Assembly (NCBI GenBank): GCA_027484425.1
Contig: JAIXSZ010000020.1
Span: 75,988 to 114,920, forward strand
DNA: 38,933 nucleotides
Direction: 5' to 3'
DNA from: Sphingobacteriales bacterium
GTDB lineage: Bacteria > Bacteroidota > Bacteroidia > Chitinophagales > Chitinophagaceae
Shown here: positions 15,104-22,434 of the stretch, one piece after another
Layout of the letters: every line of letters starts with the position of its first letter
Numbering within the stretch: the stretch's first letter is position 1
Notes under the pieces: generated by a model
The model's input: the letters and a program-made list of their open reading frames with translations, nothing else
The model's database searches: none
What the model was told of the DNA's origin: nothing
Made by a program: the position numbers and the translations under genes

Positions 15104-17263
15104 ATGTTACATACTGATAATCAACACAATTGGAGTTTCTCTACCGTAGGCGGTGTGAAGCGGGTAAACATCGATAAGGCTGAAGACCTCATTCATTTGG
15201 CAGAGCTAGACCCCAAACTGTGGACTGCCCTGAGCTGCCCTGCAGCCAATATGGAAATTGACAAAAAAACCCTCGACCTCATAGATACTGATGGCGACGG
15301 ACAAATACGAGTACCCGAAATACTGGCTGCCGTAAAGTGGGTAATATCCGTTCTCAAAGACCCTGCCGACCTCCTAAAAGAATCAGCTGTCTTTCCTCTA
15401 AGCGCCATAAATGACAATACAGAGCTTGGCAAAACCCTGCTGGAATCGGCAAAAGTGGTATTGAAAAATACAGGCAAGGAATCGGCTTCCTCTCTTACTG
15501 TGGAAGAAACCTCCGATACTACCAAAATATTTGCTGGTTCGGGCTTCAATGGCGATGGTATCATCACCGAAGATTCTACTAACAATGCAGATCTGTTACT
15601 GCTTATGGCTGAAATCATTTCGCATACAGGGGCGGCCACAGACAGGGGCGGCAAACAAGGTATCAACCTAGATCACATCAATACTTTCTTCGACCATTGC
15701 GAAAAATACGCTGCCTGGATAGCGCAATGCAATGCTGACAAGGCCAACATACTGCCCCTTGCCGATAATACCCAAGCTGCCTACAGCAACTACTGCGCCA
15801 TCAAGGCTAAGGTCGATGATTACTTCATCAGGTGCAGATTGGCAGCCTTCGACAAACAATCTACCGAAGTCCTCAACCTCCAGGTGGCTCGCGTAGAATC
15901 TATAACAGCCAAAAACCTGGCTGATTGTGCCGATGAAATTGGTGCCTACCCCTTGGCCCGAATAGAGGCTGGCAAACCACTACCGGTTACTACTGGTATC
16001 AACCCTACTTGGGAGGCAGCTATAGCCACTTTTCGCCAGCTTACAGTAAGCATCATTTATGGTGCCGATAAAGCTACTATTACCGAAAGCGAATGGACTG
16101 CTATAGGCAATACCTTTGCGCCTTTTGCAGCATGGCAAGCTGCCAAACAAGGGGTTCTAGTAGAGTCACTGGGTATAGACAGGATACAAGCTATAATAGG
16201 TGGCCAACAAAAAGATAAACTACTAGCCCTTATAGACCAAGACAATGCACTGACACAAGATGCCAACAACATTATACAGGTAGATAAACTGGTGCGCTAC
16301 CACCGCGACCTGTACACACTGCTCAAAAACTTCGTTACCTTCTTCGACTTTTACTCGCCCGACTACAAGGCTATGTTCCAGGCGGGTACATTATACATAG
16401 ACCAACGTAGCCTAGACCTTTGCATTAAGGTCACAGATATGGGCCGGCACAACTCCCTGGCATCTTTCAGCGGTATGTACCTCATGTATTGCGATTGTGT
16501 GTCACGCACCTCAAAGGAAAAAATGTCTATCGTGGCTGCCCTTACCAATGGCGACATAGATAATCTGATGGTGGGTAGAAATGCCTTATTCTACGACCGT
16601 CAAGGTGTAGACTGGGATGCTACCATCACCAAAATTATAGACAACCCCATAAGCATTCGTCAGGCATTCTTCTCTCCCTACCGCAAAGTGTCTGTTTTCG
16701 TTGAAAAACAAATCAACAAAATGGCCGCTTCTGAAGATGAGAAGATGACTGCTGGTCTTAATAAGGGAGTAGAAGATATGCCCGCCAAAGTAGACGAAAC
16801 TGCTGCTAAAAAAGAACCACCAAAGCCATTTGACGTAGGCAAGTTTGTGGGGATCTTCGCAGCCATAGGTCTTGCACTAGGTGCCATAGGTACTGCACTT
16901 ACCTCTGTAGTATCGGGCTTTATGAAGCTGGAATGGTGGAAGATGCCCTTGGCTATAGCAGGTTTGCTGCTACTCATCTCTGGCCCATCTATGGTTATTG
17001 CCTACCTCAAGCTCCGCAAACGCAACCTCGCGCCCATACTCGATGCCAATGGCTGGGCAGTCAATGCCAATATCATCATCAACATACATTTTGGCAATAC
17101 ACTTACCGAACTTGCCGAGCTACCCCGTGGTGCCAAAATCAACTTCAACGACCCCTTCAAAAAGAAAAACAATTCGCTCCTGCCCACTATCCTGTTTTTG
17201 TCTATACTGGCTGGTGCTGCATTGTTTCTGTTGTTTAAGTATGGTGTACTGCACCTGAAGTAG
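15104..17263 (+). CDS. Large membrane-anchored protein with a canonical EF-hand
   Basis: 719 aa from the ATG at 15104; a TTG two codons upstream is also in frame. A textbook Ca-binding loop D61-T-D63-G-D65-G-Q-I-R-V-P-E72 lies near the N-terminus, and a degenerate second loop (GFNGDGIITED, about 147-157) may pair with it. The middle ~400 residues are soluble and helical with no recognised domain. After an Ala/Lys/Pro linker (about 555-580) come two hydrophobic helices (FVGIFAAIGLALGAIGTAL; MPLAIAGLLLLISG), a ~55-residue loop and a final helix (LPTILFLSILAGAALFLLF). No signal peptide is seen, so the big domain is probably cytoplasmic. It looks like a Bacteroidota-restricted family of unknown role, possibly calcium-responsive. 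Confidence 0.8.
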   Translation: MLHTDNQHNWSFSTVGGVKRVNIDKAEDLIHLAELDPKLWTALSCPAANMEIDKKTLDLIDTDGDGQIRVPEILAAVKWVISVLKDPADLLKESAVFPLSAINDNTELGKTLLESAKVVLKNTGKESASSLTVEETSDTTKIFAGSGFNGDGIITEDSTNNADLLLLMAEIISHTGAATDRGGKQGINLDHINTFFDHCEKYAAWIAQCNADKANILPLADNTQAAYSNYCAIKAKVDDYFIRCRLAAFDKQSTEVLNLQVARVESITAKNLADCADEIGAYPLARIEAGKPLPVTTGINPTWEAAIATFRQLTVSIIYGADKATITESEWTAIGNTFAPFAAWQAAKQGVLVESLGIDRIQAIIGGQQKDKLLALIDQDNALTQDANNIIQVDKLVRYHRDLYTLLKNFVTFFDFYSPDYKAMFQAGTLYIDQRSLDLCIKVTDMGRHNSLASFSGMYLMYCDCVSRTSKEKMSIVAALTNGDIDNLMVGRNALFYDRQGVDWDATITKIIDNPISIRQAFFSPYRKVSVFVEKQINKMAASEDEKMTAGLNKGVEDMPAKVDETAAKKEPPKPFDVGKFVGIFAAIGLALGAIGTALTSVVSGFMKLEWWKMPLAIAGLLLLISGPSMVIAYLKLRKRNLAPILDANGWAVNANIIINIHFGNTLTELAELPRGAKINFNDPFKKKNNSLLPTILFLSILAGAALFLLFKYGVLHLK

Positions 17264-17404
17264 TAGGTGCATTTTAAGTCAATAGTTATACTATTTAGCA
17301 GAGGCTGACCATATCATGGCAGCCTTTGCTGCATTAGTCTGTACATACGTATTGCCACATTAGTTGCGCTATGTGGTTATGTATGCTTTTATGAATTGGG
17401 GGTA

Positions 17405-17452
17405 CAGATATCTGCAAGTATTCCCCTCCACCTGTTCACAGCAGGCGGGGGG
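17405..17452. repeat. Palindrome and imperfect GC-rich hairpin after the Mu-like module
   Basis: A 10-bp palindrome (CAGATATCTG, 17405-17414) is followed by an imperfect stem, 17424-17434 with 17442-17452 (one mismatch and a G-T pair). It has no T-run on either strand. It lies between the last minus-strand phage gene and the EF-hand gene and may mark the edge of the element. The whole 17264-17468 gap holds no gene. Confidence 0.4.
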
Positions 17453-17468
17453 ATTACAGCAGGCTGCG

Positions 17469-17687
17469 CTACACAAATAGTGATAGTAATGTGCGCAGTA
17501 GGTTGGGTTTTACGGGGGCTGGTTTACCGTAGCGTTTTCGTTTTGGGGTATTTACGTGTATGATAAAGGTCAGCAGCAGCTGCCTTTTGTCTTGCCTTCT
17601 GCTGGCTCTTGTGCTTCCTTCAGCATAGTGCACTTGCAGTGGCTTAGTGTCGGTCTGGAGCAGGTGCTCTGTGTAGTCCTGTATCAT
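17469..17687 (-). CDS. Small basic protein, last gene of the phage early module
   Basis: 72 aa, rich in Arg/Lys (RASRRQDKRQ, TPKRKRYGKPAPVKPN). It lies 41 bp downstream of gam in the same direction, which is the main reason to call it. No domain is recognisable; a nucleic-acid-binding role would fit its charge but is only a guess. It could be a non-coding frame. Confidence 0.4.
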   Translation of the reverse strand: MIQDYTEHLLQTDTKPLQVHYAEGSTRASRRQDKRQLLLTFIIHVNTPKRKRYGKPAPVKPNLLRTLLSLFV

Positions 17688-17728
17688 CTCGTTTGTGTTT
17701 TTGTTGTTATCAGTATATAGTATCGGGC

Positions 17729-18241
17729 TTATGCCGCTATTCTAGGTTCTATATAAAACAGTTCATCCTGCACCACCTGCACTCCTATTTCCAGCAGCAA
17801 TGGTGCTACTTTTTCATTGTGCCTATCTGCCAGTAGCATATCTTTTGCTGGCTCTTCTATAGTACGCACATACGCTGGCAGTTTCTCTTTCAGTGCAGCC
17901 AGTACAGTGTTCCAGTCGCTACCCTTTGTCGTTTTCAGCCGTGGTGTACCCATGCGCATCCCTGCTATGCCAAACACTGTACCTATTCTCCTTTTCTTGG
18001 CAAACAGTTCTTTTTTGTGCCGCACACAGTATGCCTGTGCCTCATCAAAAGCCACCTGCTTTATCATTGCCACACACTGCAGCTCAGCAGCGTATTTTTC
18101 GGCTATTTCATTCACTTCAGCATCCATCATTTTGTTTATCTCTCGCTCTCTCACCTCTGCCGCTGCATATCTGTTCATCGCCTGCTCAAATGTTTCTTTG
18201 CTTACCTCGGTCAGTGGTTTGGTTATTCTTTTAGCCTTCAT
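17729..18241 (-). CDS. gam: Mu Gam-like DNA-end-protecting protein (host nuclease inhibitor)
   Basis: 170 aa. Opens MKAKRITKPLTEVSKETFEQ and continues with the long charged helix AMNRYAAAEVREREINKMMDAEVNEIAEKYA characteristic of the Mu Gam family, which resembles Ku and binds linear DNA ends. The second half (WNTVLAALKEKLPAYVRTIEEPAKDMLLADR) also fits the family. In phage Mu, Gam shields phage ends from RecBCD-type exonucleases. Here it belongs to an early operon running from the MuB-like gene. Its presence is the strongest single sign that this block derives from a Mu-like transposable phage. Confidence 0.87.
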   Translation of the reverse strand: MKAKRITKPLTEVSKETFEQAMNRYAAAEVREREINKMMDAEVNEIAEKYAAELQCVAMIKQVAFDEAQAYCVRHKKELFAKKRRIGTVFGIAGMRMGTPRLKTTKGSDWNTVLAALKEKLPAYVRTIEEPAKDMLLADRHNEKVAPLLLEIGVQVVQDELFYIEPRIAA

Positions 18242-18287
18242 AGTGTTGGGTTTGTAGTTATCGGGGTTTTTATTTTATGTAGCTAGA

Positions 18288-18605
18288 TTATGCCGCCAGG
18301 CTGCTCATCTTTTTCAGCAGATTATCTACTATCAGCACCGCGTACTTGTCGTGTTGTATATCCAGCATATTCCATAGCTGGTAAAAGGCTACCGCCTCTG
18401 GTCCGTTAAGTATCAGTGTGTAGGTATCCTGGTTGCGTTCCAGCATTAGTGTTAAGTTGCGGTGTAACTCTTGCAGGTATTCGTGCAGCAGTTGGCGGTG
18501 GTCTGTATCTGGGCTAAATTCATCCAACATTTCTCCACATATCTCCTGCAGGGCTTCCATGCGCTGACTGCTTATGCGCAGTCTTATGCTTCTCTTTTTA
18601 GCCAT
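18288..18605 (-). CDS. Small phage early protein of unknown function
   Basis: 105 aa. N-terminus MAKKRSIRLRISSQRMEAL is basic, the rest is helical and acidic (LHEYLQELHRNLTLMLERNQ, MLDIQHDKYAVLIVDNLLKK). Its start overlaps the end of the DnaA-IV gene by 22 bp, so the two are translationally linked. No family recognised. Confidence 0.65.
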   Translation of the reverse strand: MAKKRSIRLRISSQRMEALQEICGEMLDEFSPDTDHRQLLHEYLQELHRNLTLMLERNQDTYTLILNGPEAVAFYQLWNMLDIQHDKYAVLIVDNLLKKMSSLAA

Positions 18606-19015
18606 GTGTTTACAGATTTTAAAACGGTGGTGTATTTTTTCAAAAACTGTGCATCACCCACATACAGCAAATTGTGCGCCCGAGATATAGCATTAATTAC
18701 AGAGCTATGGTCTTGCCCACCAAAGTAGGCTGCTATCTGGCACAGTGTCAGTGCCGGGAAATACTGCCTCAGCAGCAATCCGCCCAGAAAACGCAGCTCC
18801 ACTATGTTGCGCACTCTTGTTTTCATTTTGTAGCATTCCGGGCTCATATCCAGTGCCAGTGCTATTACATGCAGCATTCTCTGCGGGGTCATGTTTACTT
18901 GCTCTGTGGGGTACTGCACTACTGTTACCCCCATACCCATGCCTTCTGTAGTCCGTATACTGTGTACCGGCAATTGGTGTGTCATTCCTGTTTGTGATGT
19001 TGTGCTGAAATACAT
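18584..19015 (-). CDS. Stand-alone DnaA domain IV-like DNA-binding protein
   Basis: 143 aa. Residues ~40-120 match the C-terminal DNA-binding domain of DnaA: TRVRNIVELRFLGGLLLRQY corresponds to the basic-loop helix of DnaA, and AAYFGGQDHSSVINAISRAH to its signature helix-turn-helix (GGRDH-S/T-V in DnaA, here GGQDHSSV at 99-106). No AAA+ domain is present; the first 40 residues are low-complexity. Such a protein could bind DnaA boxes and block or redirect host DnaA, or guide replication of the element. It lies 44 bp downstream of the MuB-like gene. The R-to-Q change in the signature may shift specificity. Confidence 0.8.
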   Translation of the reverse strand: MYFSTTSQTGMTHQLPVHSIRTTEGMGMGVTVVQYPTEQVNMTPQRMLHVIALALDMSPECYKMKTRVRNIVELRFLGGLLLRQYFPALTLCQIAAYFGGQDHSSVINAISRAHNLLYVGDAQFLKKYTTVLKSVNTWLKREA

Positions 19016-19059
19016 ATAGTTCTATTTTTTTGTTTCACTTATTGTTACTTCACCCTTGC

Positions 19060-19911
19060 TTATGCAGCTATTCGTTGCTCCATGCATTGCTGTATCAGGT
19101 AGGTAGCCGTGTGCAGGCAGTTATCGCAGTTGCTGCTTATGTGTGCTATGGTTTCTTCATCATACACACCATTTGCCCTGCACACTGCAGCCACATCGCT
19201 CGGAGCCAAATATGATAGTGTCACAAAGCGCCTGCCTATGGTTTGGTATATCTCTTCATAGCCCAGCCTGCCCGTACGCACACCTTCTATTATGCGTGGG
19301 CGCAGCTCTTCATTGCCCATTAGCATTATACCAGCTTTACCCATTAAATTATTGGCTAGCATCACCACCATGTGCAGTACTCTGTCTTTCAGCAGGTGTG
19401 CATCATCTATTATCAGTAGTGGCTCATCTTTTTGCAGCATCAGTTCTGTCAGGTTGCGCAGCATCTCGGGTGCAGTACCATTCGCTTCGCCGCCGGCAGA
19501 CGCCAGCATTTCGGTTACAAACGTTTTTCTATTCTGCGCTGCACTTCCTGTCACGTATACTACATTGTCATTACTCCTACTATATATCTCTGCCGCATAG
19601 GTTTTACCCATTCCGCCAGCCATAGATATGCCATAGTTCATCGCATATCGTTGTGCATCGCCCATCAGTATGCGCAGCAGCAGGCTGGCACTGGTATCTG
19701 CGGCTTTCCAGTCTGCCACATACATGCCCACTTGGTGAGCTATGTGCTGCCACTGTCTGTCGTTTATGCCGTTGCGGTTGTTGTTTATTATTTGCATTAT
19801 CTGTATCGCCGATACCCCTTTCATACTTTGCGCCGCCTCTGTTACGGTGTTGTAGTTGCCCACATAGCGCACTATTGCTTTTCTTATCAGGTTTTTCTGT
19901 TCTTGTTTCAT
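19060..19911 (-). CDS. MuB/TnsC-like AAA ATPase (transposition target factor type)
   Basis: 283 aa. The N-terminal HTH-like segment (NYNTVTEAAQSMKGVSAIQI, about 19-38) resembles the MuB N-domain. AAA core: Walker A SMAGGMGKT (96-104, with M where the first Gly is usual), Walker B PLLIIDDAHLL (164-174) and sensor I LMGNEEL. MuB-type ATPases polymerise on target DNA and activate MuA; some relatives serve other mobile elements. It is the first gene of the minus-strand module, facing the S24 repressor gene. No transposase gene is adjacent, which is odd for this family. The domain call is firm; the role is inferred. Confidence 0.85.
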   Translation of the reverse strand: MKQEQKNLIRKAIVRYVGNYNTVTEAAQSMKGVSAIQIMQIINNNRNGINDRQWQHIAHQVGMYVADWKAADTSASLLLRILMGDAQRYAMNYGISMAGGMGKTYAAEIYSRSNDNVVYVTGSAAQNRKTFVTEMLASAGGEANGTAPEMLRNLTELMLQKDEPLLIIDDAHLLKDRVLHMVVMLANNLMGKAGIMLMGNEELRPRIIEGVRTGRLGYEEIYQTIGRRFVTLSYLAPSDVAAVCRANGVYDEETIAHISSNCDNCLHTATYLIQQCMEQRIAA

Positions 19912-20081
19912 ATGCTGTTCAGTTTTAGGATTTATATTTTATCGTTTTCCGGGGGTATCGCTTTGTAGTAGCTATGTGGCAGTTTTTATTTCTGTTTTTT
20001 ACCGCCGTTGTTTGCTACAGTTTTTTTGGCATTAATGTGTATTGTTTTGTAGTTTTGGTATCAATTCCATGTTTTCCGACA

Positions 20082-20114
20082 CAAAGATATTCCAATATTT
20101 TTGACAACTCCAAA
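20082..20114 (-). promoter_or_regulatory. Early promoter of the MuB-like operon, with an operator-like region
   Basis: On the minus strand: TTTG (20111-20114), 21-nt spacer, TATCTTTG (20082-20089). The predicted start near 20077 leaves a leader of ~165 nt before the ATG at 19911, with no convincing small gene in it. The overlapping short palindrome TCCAAA-TTT-TTTGGA (about 20110-20124) is a good repressor operator candidate, since it covers the -33 region and abuts the divergent repressor promoter. Confidence 0.55.
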
Positions 20115-20133
20115 TTTTTTGGAAATATTTTCT

Positions 20134-20141
20134 TAATTTTG
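20134..20141 (+). promoter_or_regulatory. -7 element of the S24 repressor gene (TAATTTTG)
   Basis: Exact TAnnTTTG only 5 bp upstream of the ATG at 20146. Transcription should start at or within a few bases of the A of the ATG, which implies a leaderless or near-leaderless mRNA. Confidence 0.55.
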
Positions 20142-20145
20142 TGCC

Positions 20146-20973
20146 ATGTCATTAGCAAACAACCTTAAATACCTAAGAAAGAAAGCTGCCAAAACACAAG
20201 ATGGGCTTAGCTCTGATGTGAATATTGGCAGAACTACCATTGCCAATTACGAGGCTGGTATCAGCGAACCCAATGTGGAGACCCTACGCACCTTTGCCAA
20301 GTATTTTGGCGTGACGCTCGACGATCTTTTGTCAAAAAATCTGGAACAGCAGCAACAATATGCCCAGCAAAACGACGAAAAAGACCTCATGCTGCGTGCT
20401 GCCTTCCCACAGCAGGGTGCCCCTGGCTACAGTGCCATTCCACGCATCATTACTGTAGATAGTGGCGGCAACGACAACATCATATATGTGCCTGTAAAGG
20501 CTCGTGCTGGGTATTTGCTAGGTTATGGCGATGCCGAGTTTATGGAAACACTACCCACCTTTCGCCTACCGGGTCTTAGCAATGCCACCTATCGCATGTT
20601 TGAGGTAGAAGGCCCATCAATGGCACCCAATGTGCTGCATGGCGACCGCATCATAGGCGAATGGATAGACTCGCTCGATAAAATCCGCGACAACAGGGTG
20701 TATGTAGTGGTACACAAAGGTGGCGTGGCTGTGAAACGTGTAGTGAACCGCCTGAAAGAAAGAGGTAAACTCTACCTGAAGTCTGACACCATAGCACACA
20801 GGCACGAGTTTCCTACACTGGAGATAGACCCCGAAGACATAAAAGAAGTATGGTATGGCAGAATGAAAATAAGCAGCGACTTTAGCGAACCTGCCGAAGT
20901 CTACCACCGCCTTGCCGACCTGGAAATGGACGTAATGGAAATGAAAAGAATGATGAACGACAACGACAAATAA
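20146..20973 (+). CDS. HTH / S24 peptidase (LexA/CI-type) repressor
   Basis: 275 aa. N-terminal XRE HTH (about 4-62) with NIGRTTIANYEAGISEPNVE as turn and recognition helix. The C-terminal S24 domain has a plausible Ala-Gly cleavage site A121-G122 (VKARAGYL), nucleophile S158 in VEGPSMAPNVLHGD and general base K197 in GVAVKRVV. The spacing (36 and 39 residues) is close to LexA and lambda CI, so RecA-stimulated self-cleavage is expected. The C-terminal tail is a charged helix (YHRLADLEMDVMEMKRMM). It is divergent from the MuB-like operon and very likely represses it until DNA damage. Confidence 0.92.
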   Translation: MSLANNLKYLRKKAAKTQDGLSSDVNIGRTTIANYEAGISEPNVETLRTFAKYFGVTLDDLLSKNLEQQQQYAQQNDEKDLMLRAAFPQQGAPGYSAIPRIITVDSGGNDNIIYVPVKARAGYLLGYGDAEFMETLPTFRLPGLSNATYRMFEVEGPSMAPNVLHGDRIIGEWIDSLDKIRDNRVYVVVHKGGVAVKRVVNRLKERGKLYLKSDTIAHRHEFPTLEIDPEDIKEVWYGRMKISSDFSEPAEVYHRLADLEMDVMEMKRMMNDNDK

Positions 20974-21085
20974 CGGTAGCTACGGGCAGTACACTTCGTT
21001 AGGTACTGCCTATGCTTACTGATTGTTTGGGTTTAGTCGCTTCGCAAATGAAAACAAACTAATGATGTTTCAGAATTAGATTCAC

Positions 21086-21322
21086 ATGAGCCACCTCAAA
21101 GAATTTTTCAACAAACGGGTATTGATCAACTGTCTGGTTTTTGCAGTACCCATGAGTCTGCTGTTTACGTGGCGCTACACTCATCTGCGTCATATAGCAG
21201 CATTCAGCAGTGCTTACTTCACTGCTTTTGGCATTTTTCTTACTATAGTTTATCTGCTATTGCTGGTGGTGTTCTTCACCCTCTACTGGCTCAGCAAGCG
21301 GCAGCAACACCCCGACGAATAA
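21086..21322 (+). CDS. Small membrane protein with two transmembrane helices
   Basis: 78 aa. Two hydrophobic helices (about 13-28 and 38-66, the latter FSSAYFTAFGIFLTIVYLLLLVVFF), with a basic loop (RYTHLRH) between and a charged C-terminus SKRQQHPDE. No family recognised. Its stop codon abuts the stop of the convergent epimerase gene with no gap. Confidence 0.6.
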   Translation: MSHLKEFFNKRVLINCLVFAVPMSLLFTWRYTHLRHIAAFSSAYFTAFGIFLTIVYLLLLVVFFTLYWLSKRQQHPDE

Positions 21323-22357
21323 TCAGCCTGCTGCATTGCGAGGCCCTGTGAATCTTATACCTAGTCCCGGTCTGCCACTTAGCGCCACATTACCATTGTT
21401 ATAGGTCAGTCCATCTGCGAGGTCGTCGGCAAGTAGCAATGGTCCATCTACATCAGCCTCGTCTAGCAGGGGCAGCATGTGTGCCACTGCCGCCGCACCC
21501 ACCGTACTTTCGTTCATGGAGCCCATCATCACCCGTAGTCCCAGTTTGCGAGCCTCTTGTATCATGCGCATAGCAGGCGTAATGCCGCCACACTTAGCCA
21601 GTTTTATGTTCACCCCATCATAGCTGCCTACACATTTTTTTACCTCATCTTCTGTGCGGCAGCTTTCATCGGCATAGAGGGGCAGCACCGCCTCAGCCTT
21701 TAGCTCCTTCATTTCCTCGTACGCATCTCTGTGTAGTGGCTGCTCCACCAGTACCACACCCAGTTTTGCCAGTTCTGGCAATAGTCTTTTAGCATCATCC
21801 AGTGTCCAGCCCTCATTAGCATCTACCCTGAATGGTGCTGTGGTGTGCTGTCTCAGCAATCGCAGGGTGTCTATATCATCTACACTGCCACATTTTATCT
21901 TGTACACAGGCCAAGGCCTTGCCAGTAGTTTTGCCACCATTTTTTCGGGGGTATCCATGCCTATAGTGAAGTCTGTAACCGGTACATTATCCCACTTTAT
22001 CCCCAGTAGCTGATGCAGGGGCATACGCCGCATTTGAGCAAACAGATCCCAGCCAGCTATATCCAGCGCACTTATCAGAAAATGCTGACCCGGTATCAGG
22101 TGGTGCAGAAAATGCCAGAAACGTTGAGGATCGGTAAGTGCATATCGTTCTATATCGCCACGCTTTGCAGCCAGAGTAGCCATCATACCTTCTATAGTCA
22201 CATTGTAATACCCTATTGCCGTAGCCTCTCCGCAGCCCCTCTGCGGCCCCAGCCCCAACATAGTAATGAGCGTAGGCTGATGGGTTTTGGTACCCTTGGC
22301 TATCGTAAAAGCATCGGTAAATGGCAGGTCGAACGAATAATACTTGAGTTGCAACAT
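21323..22357 (-). CDS. Dipeptide epimerase (L-Ala-D/L-Glu epimerase type), enolase superfamily
   Basis: 344 aa from the ATG at 22357 (MLQLKYYSF); the frame extends upstream only through a TTG. Acid/base residues: KIKCG for the first catalytic Lys, and NIKLAKCGG for the Lys on the opposite face. Metal ligands: D in RVDANEGW, E in VLVEQPL, D in YADESC. The N-terminal capping domain begins with LPFTDAFTIAKGT. These match the muconate-lactonising subgroup that includes murein-peptide recycling L-Ala-D/L-Glu epimerases. Exact dipeptide specificity cannot be read from sequence. A TAATTTTA variant -7 box lies just upstream (22363-22370). Confidence 0.9.
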   Translation of the reverse strand: MLQLKYYSFDLPFTDAFTIAKGTKTHQPTLITMLGLGPQRGCGEATAIGYYNVTIEGMMATLAAKRGDIERYALTDPQRFWHFLHHLIPGQHFLISALDIAGWDLFAQMRRMPLHQLLGIKWDNVPVTDFTIGMDTPEKMVAKLLARPWPVYKIKCGSVDDIDTLRLLRQHTTAPFRVDANEGWTLDDAKRLLPELAKLGVVLVEQPLHRDAYEEMKELKAEAVLPLYADESCRTEDEVKKCVGSYDGVNIKLAKCGGITPAMRMIQEARKLGLRVMMGSMNESTVGAAAVAHMLPLLDEADVDGPLLLADDLADGLTYNNGNVALSGRPGLGIRFTGPRNAAG

Positions 22358-22434
22358 GGGTCTAAAATTACCCAACAATTGCTATTTATCTCTTTGAAAA
22401 AAAGTATGGCATTATAGTGTAGGCTTACCCTGTT

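Noticed and set aside
17264..17468. Possible tRNA or attachment site at the end of the phage module
   Set aside because: Hairpins are present but no cloverleaf, anticodon arm or CCA end can be formed, and no direct repeat with the other side of the module was found.
19912..20145. Possible MuA remnant between repressor and MuB-like gene
   Set aside because: Both strands were read; only short frames (12 codons or fewer on the minus strand) and promoter-like elements are present. No DDE or HTH fragment is recognisable.
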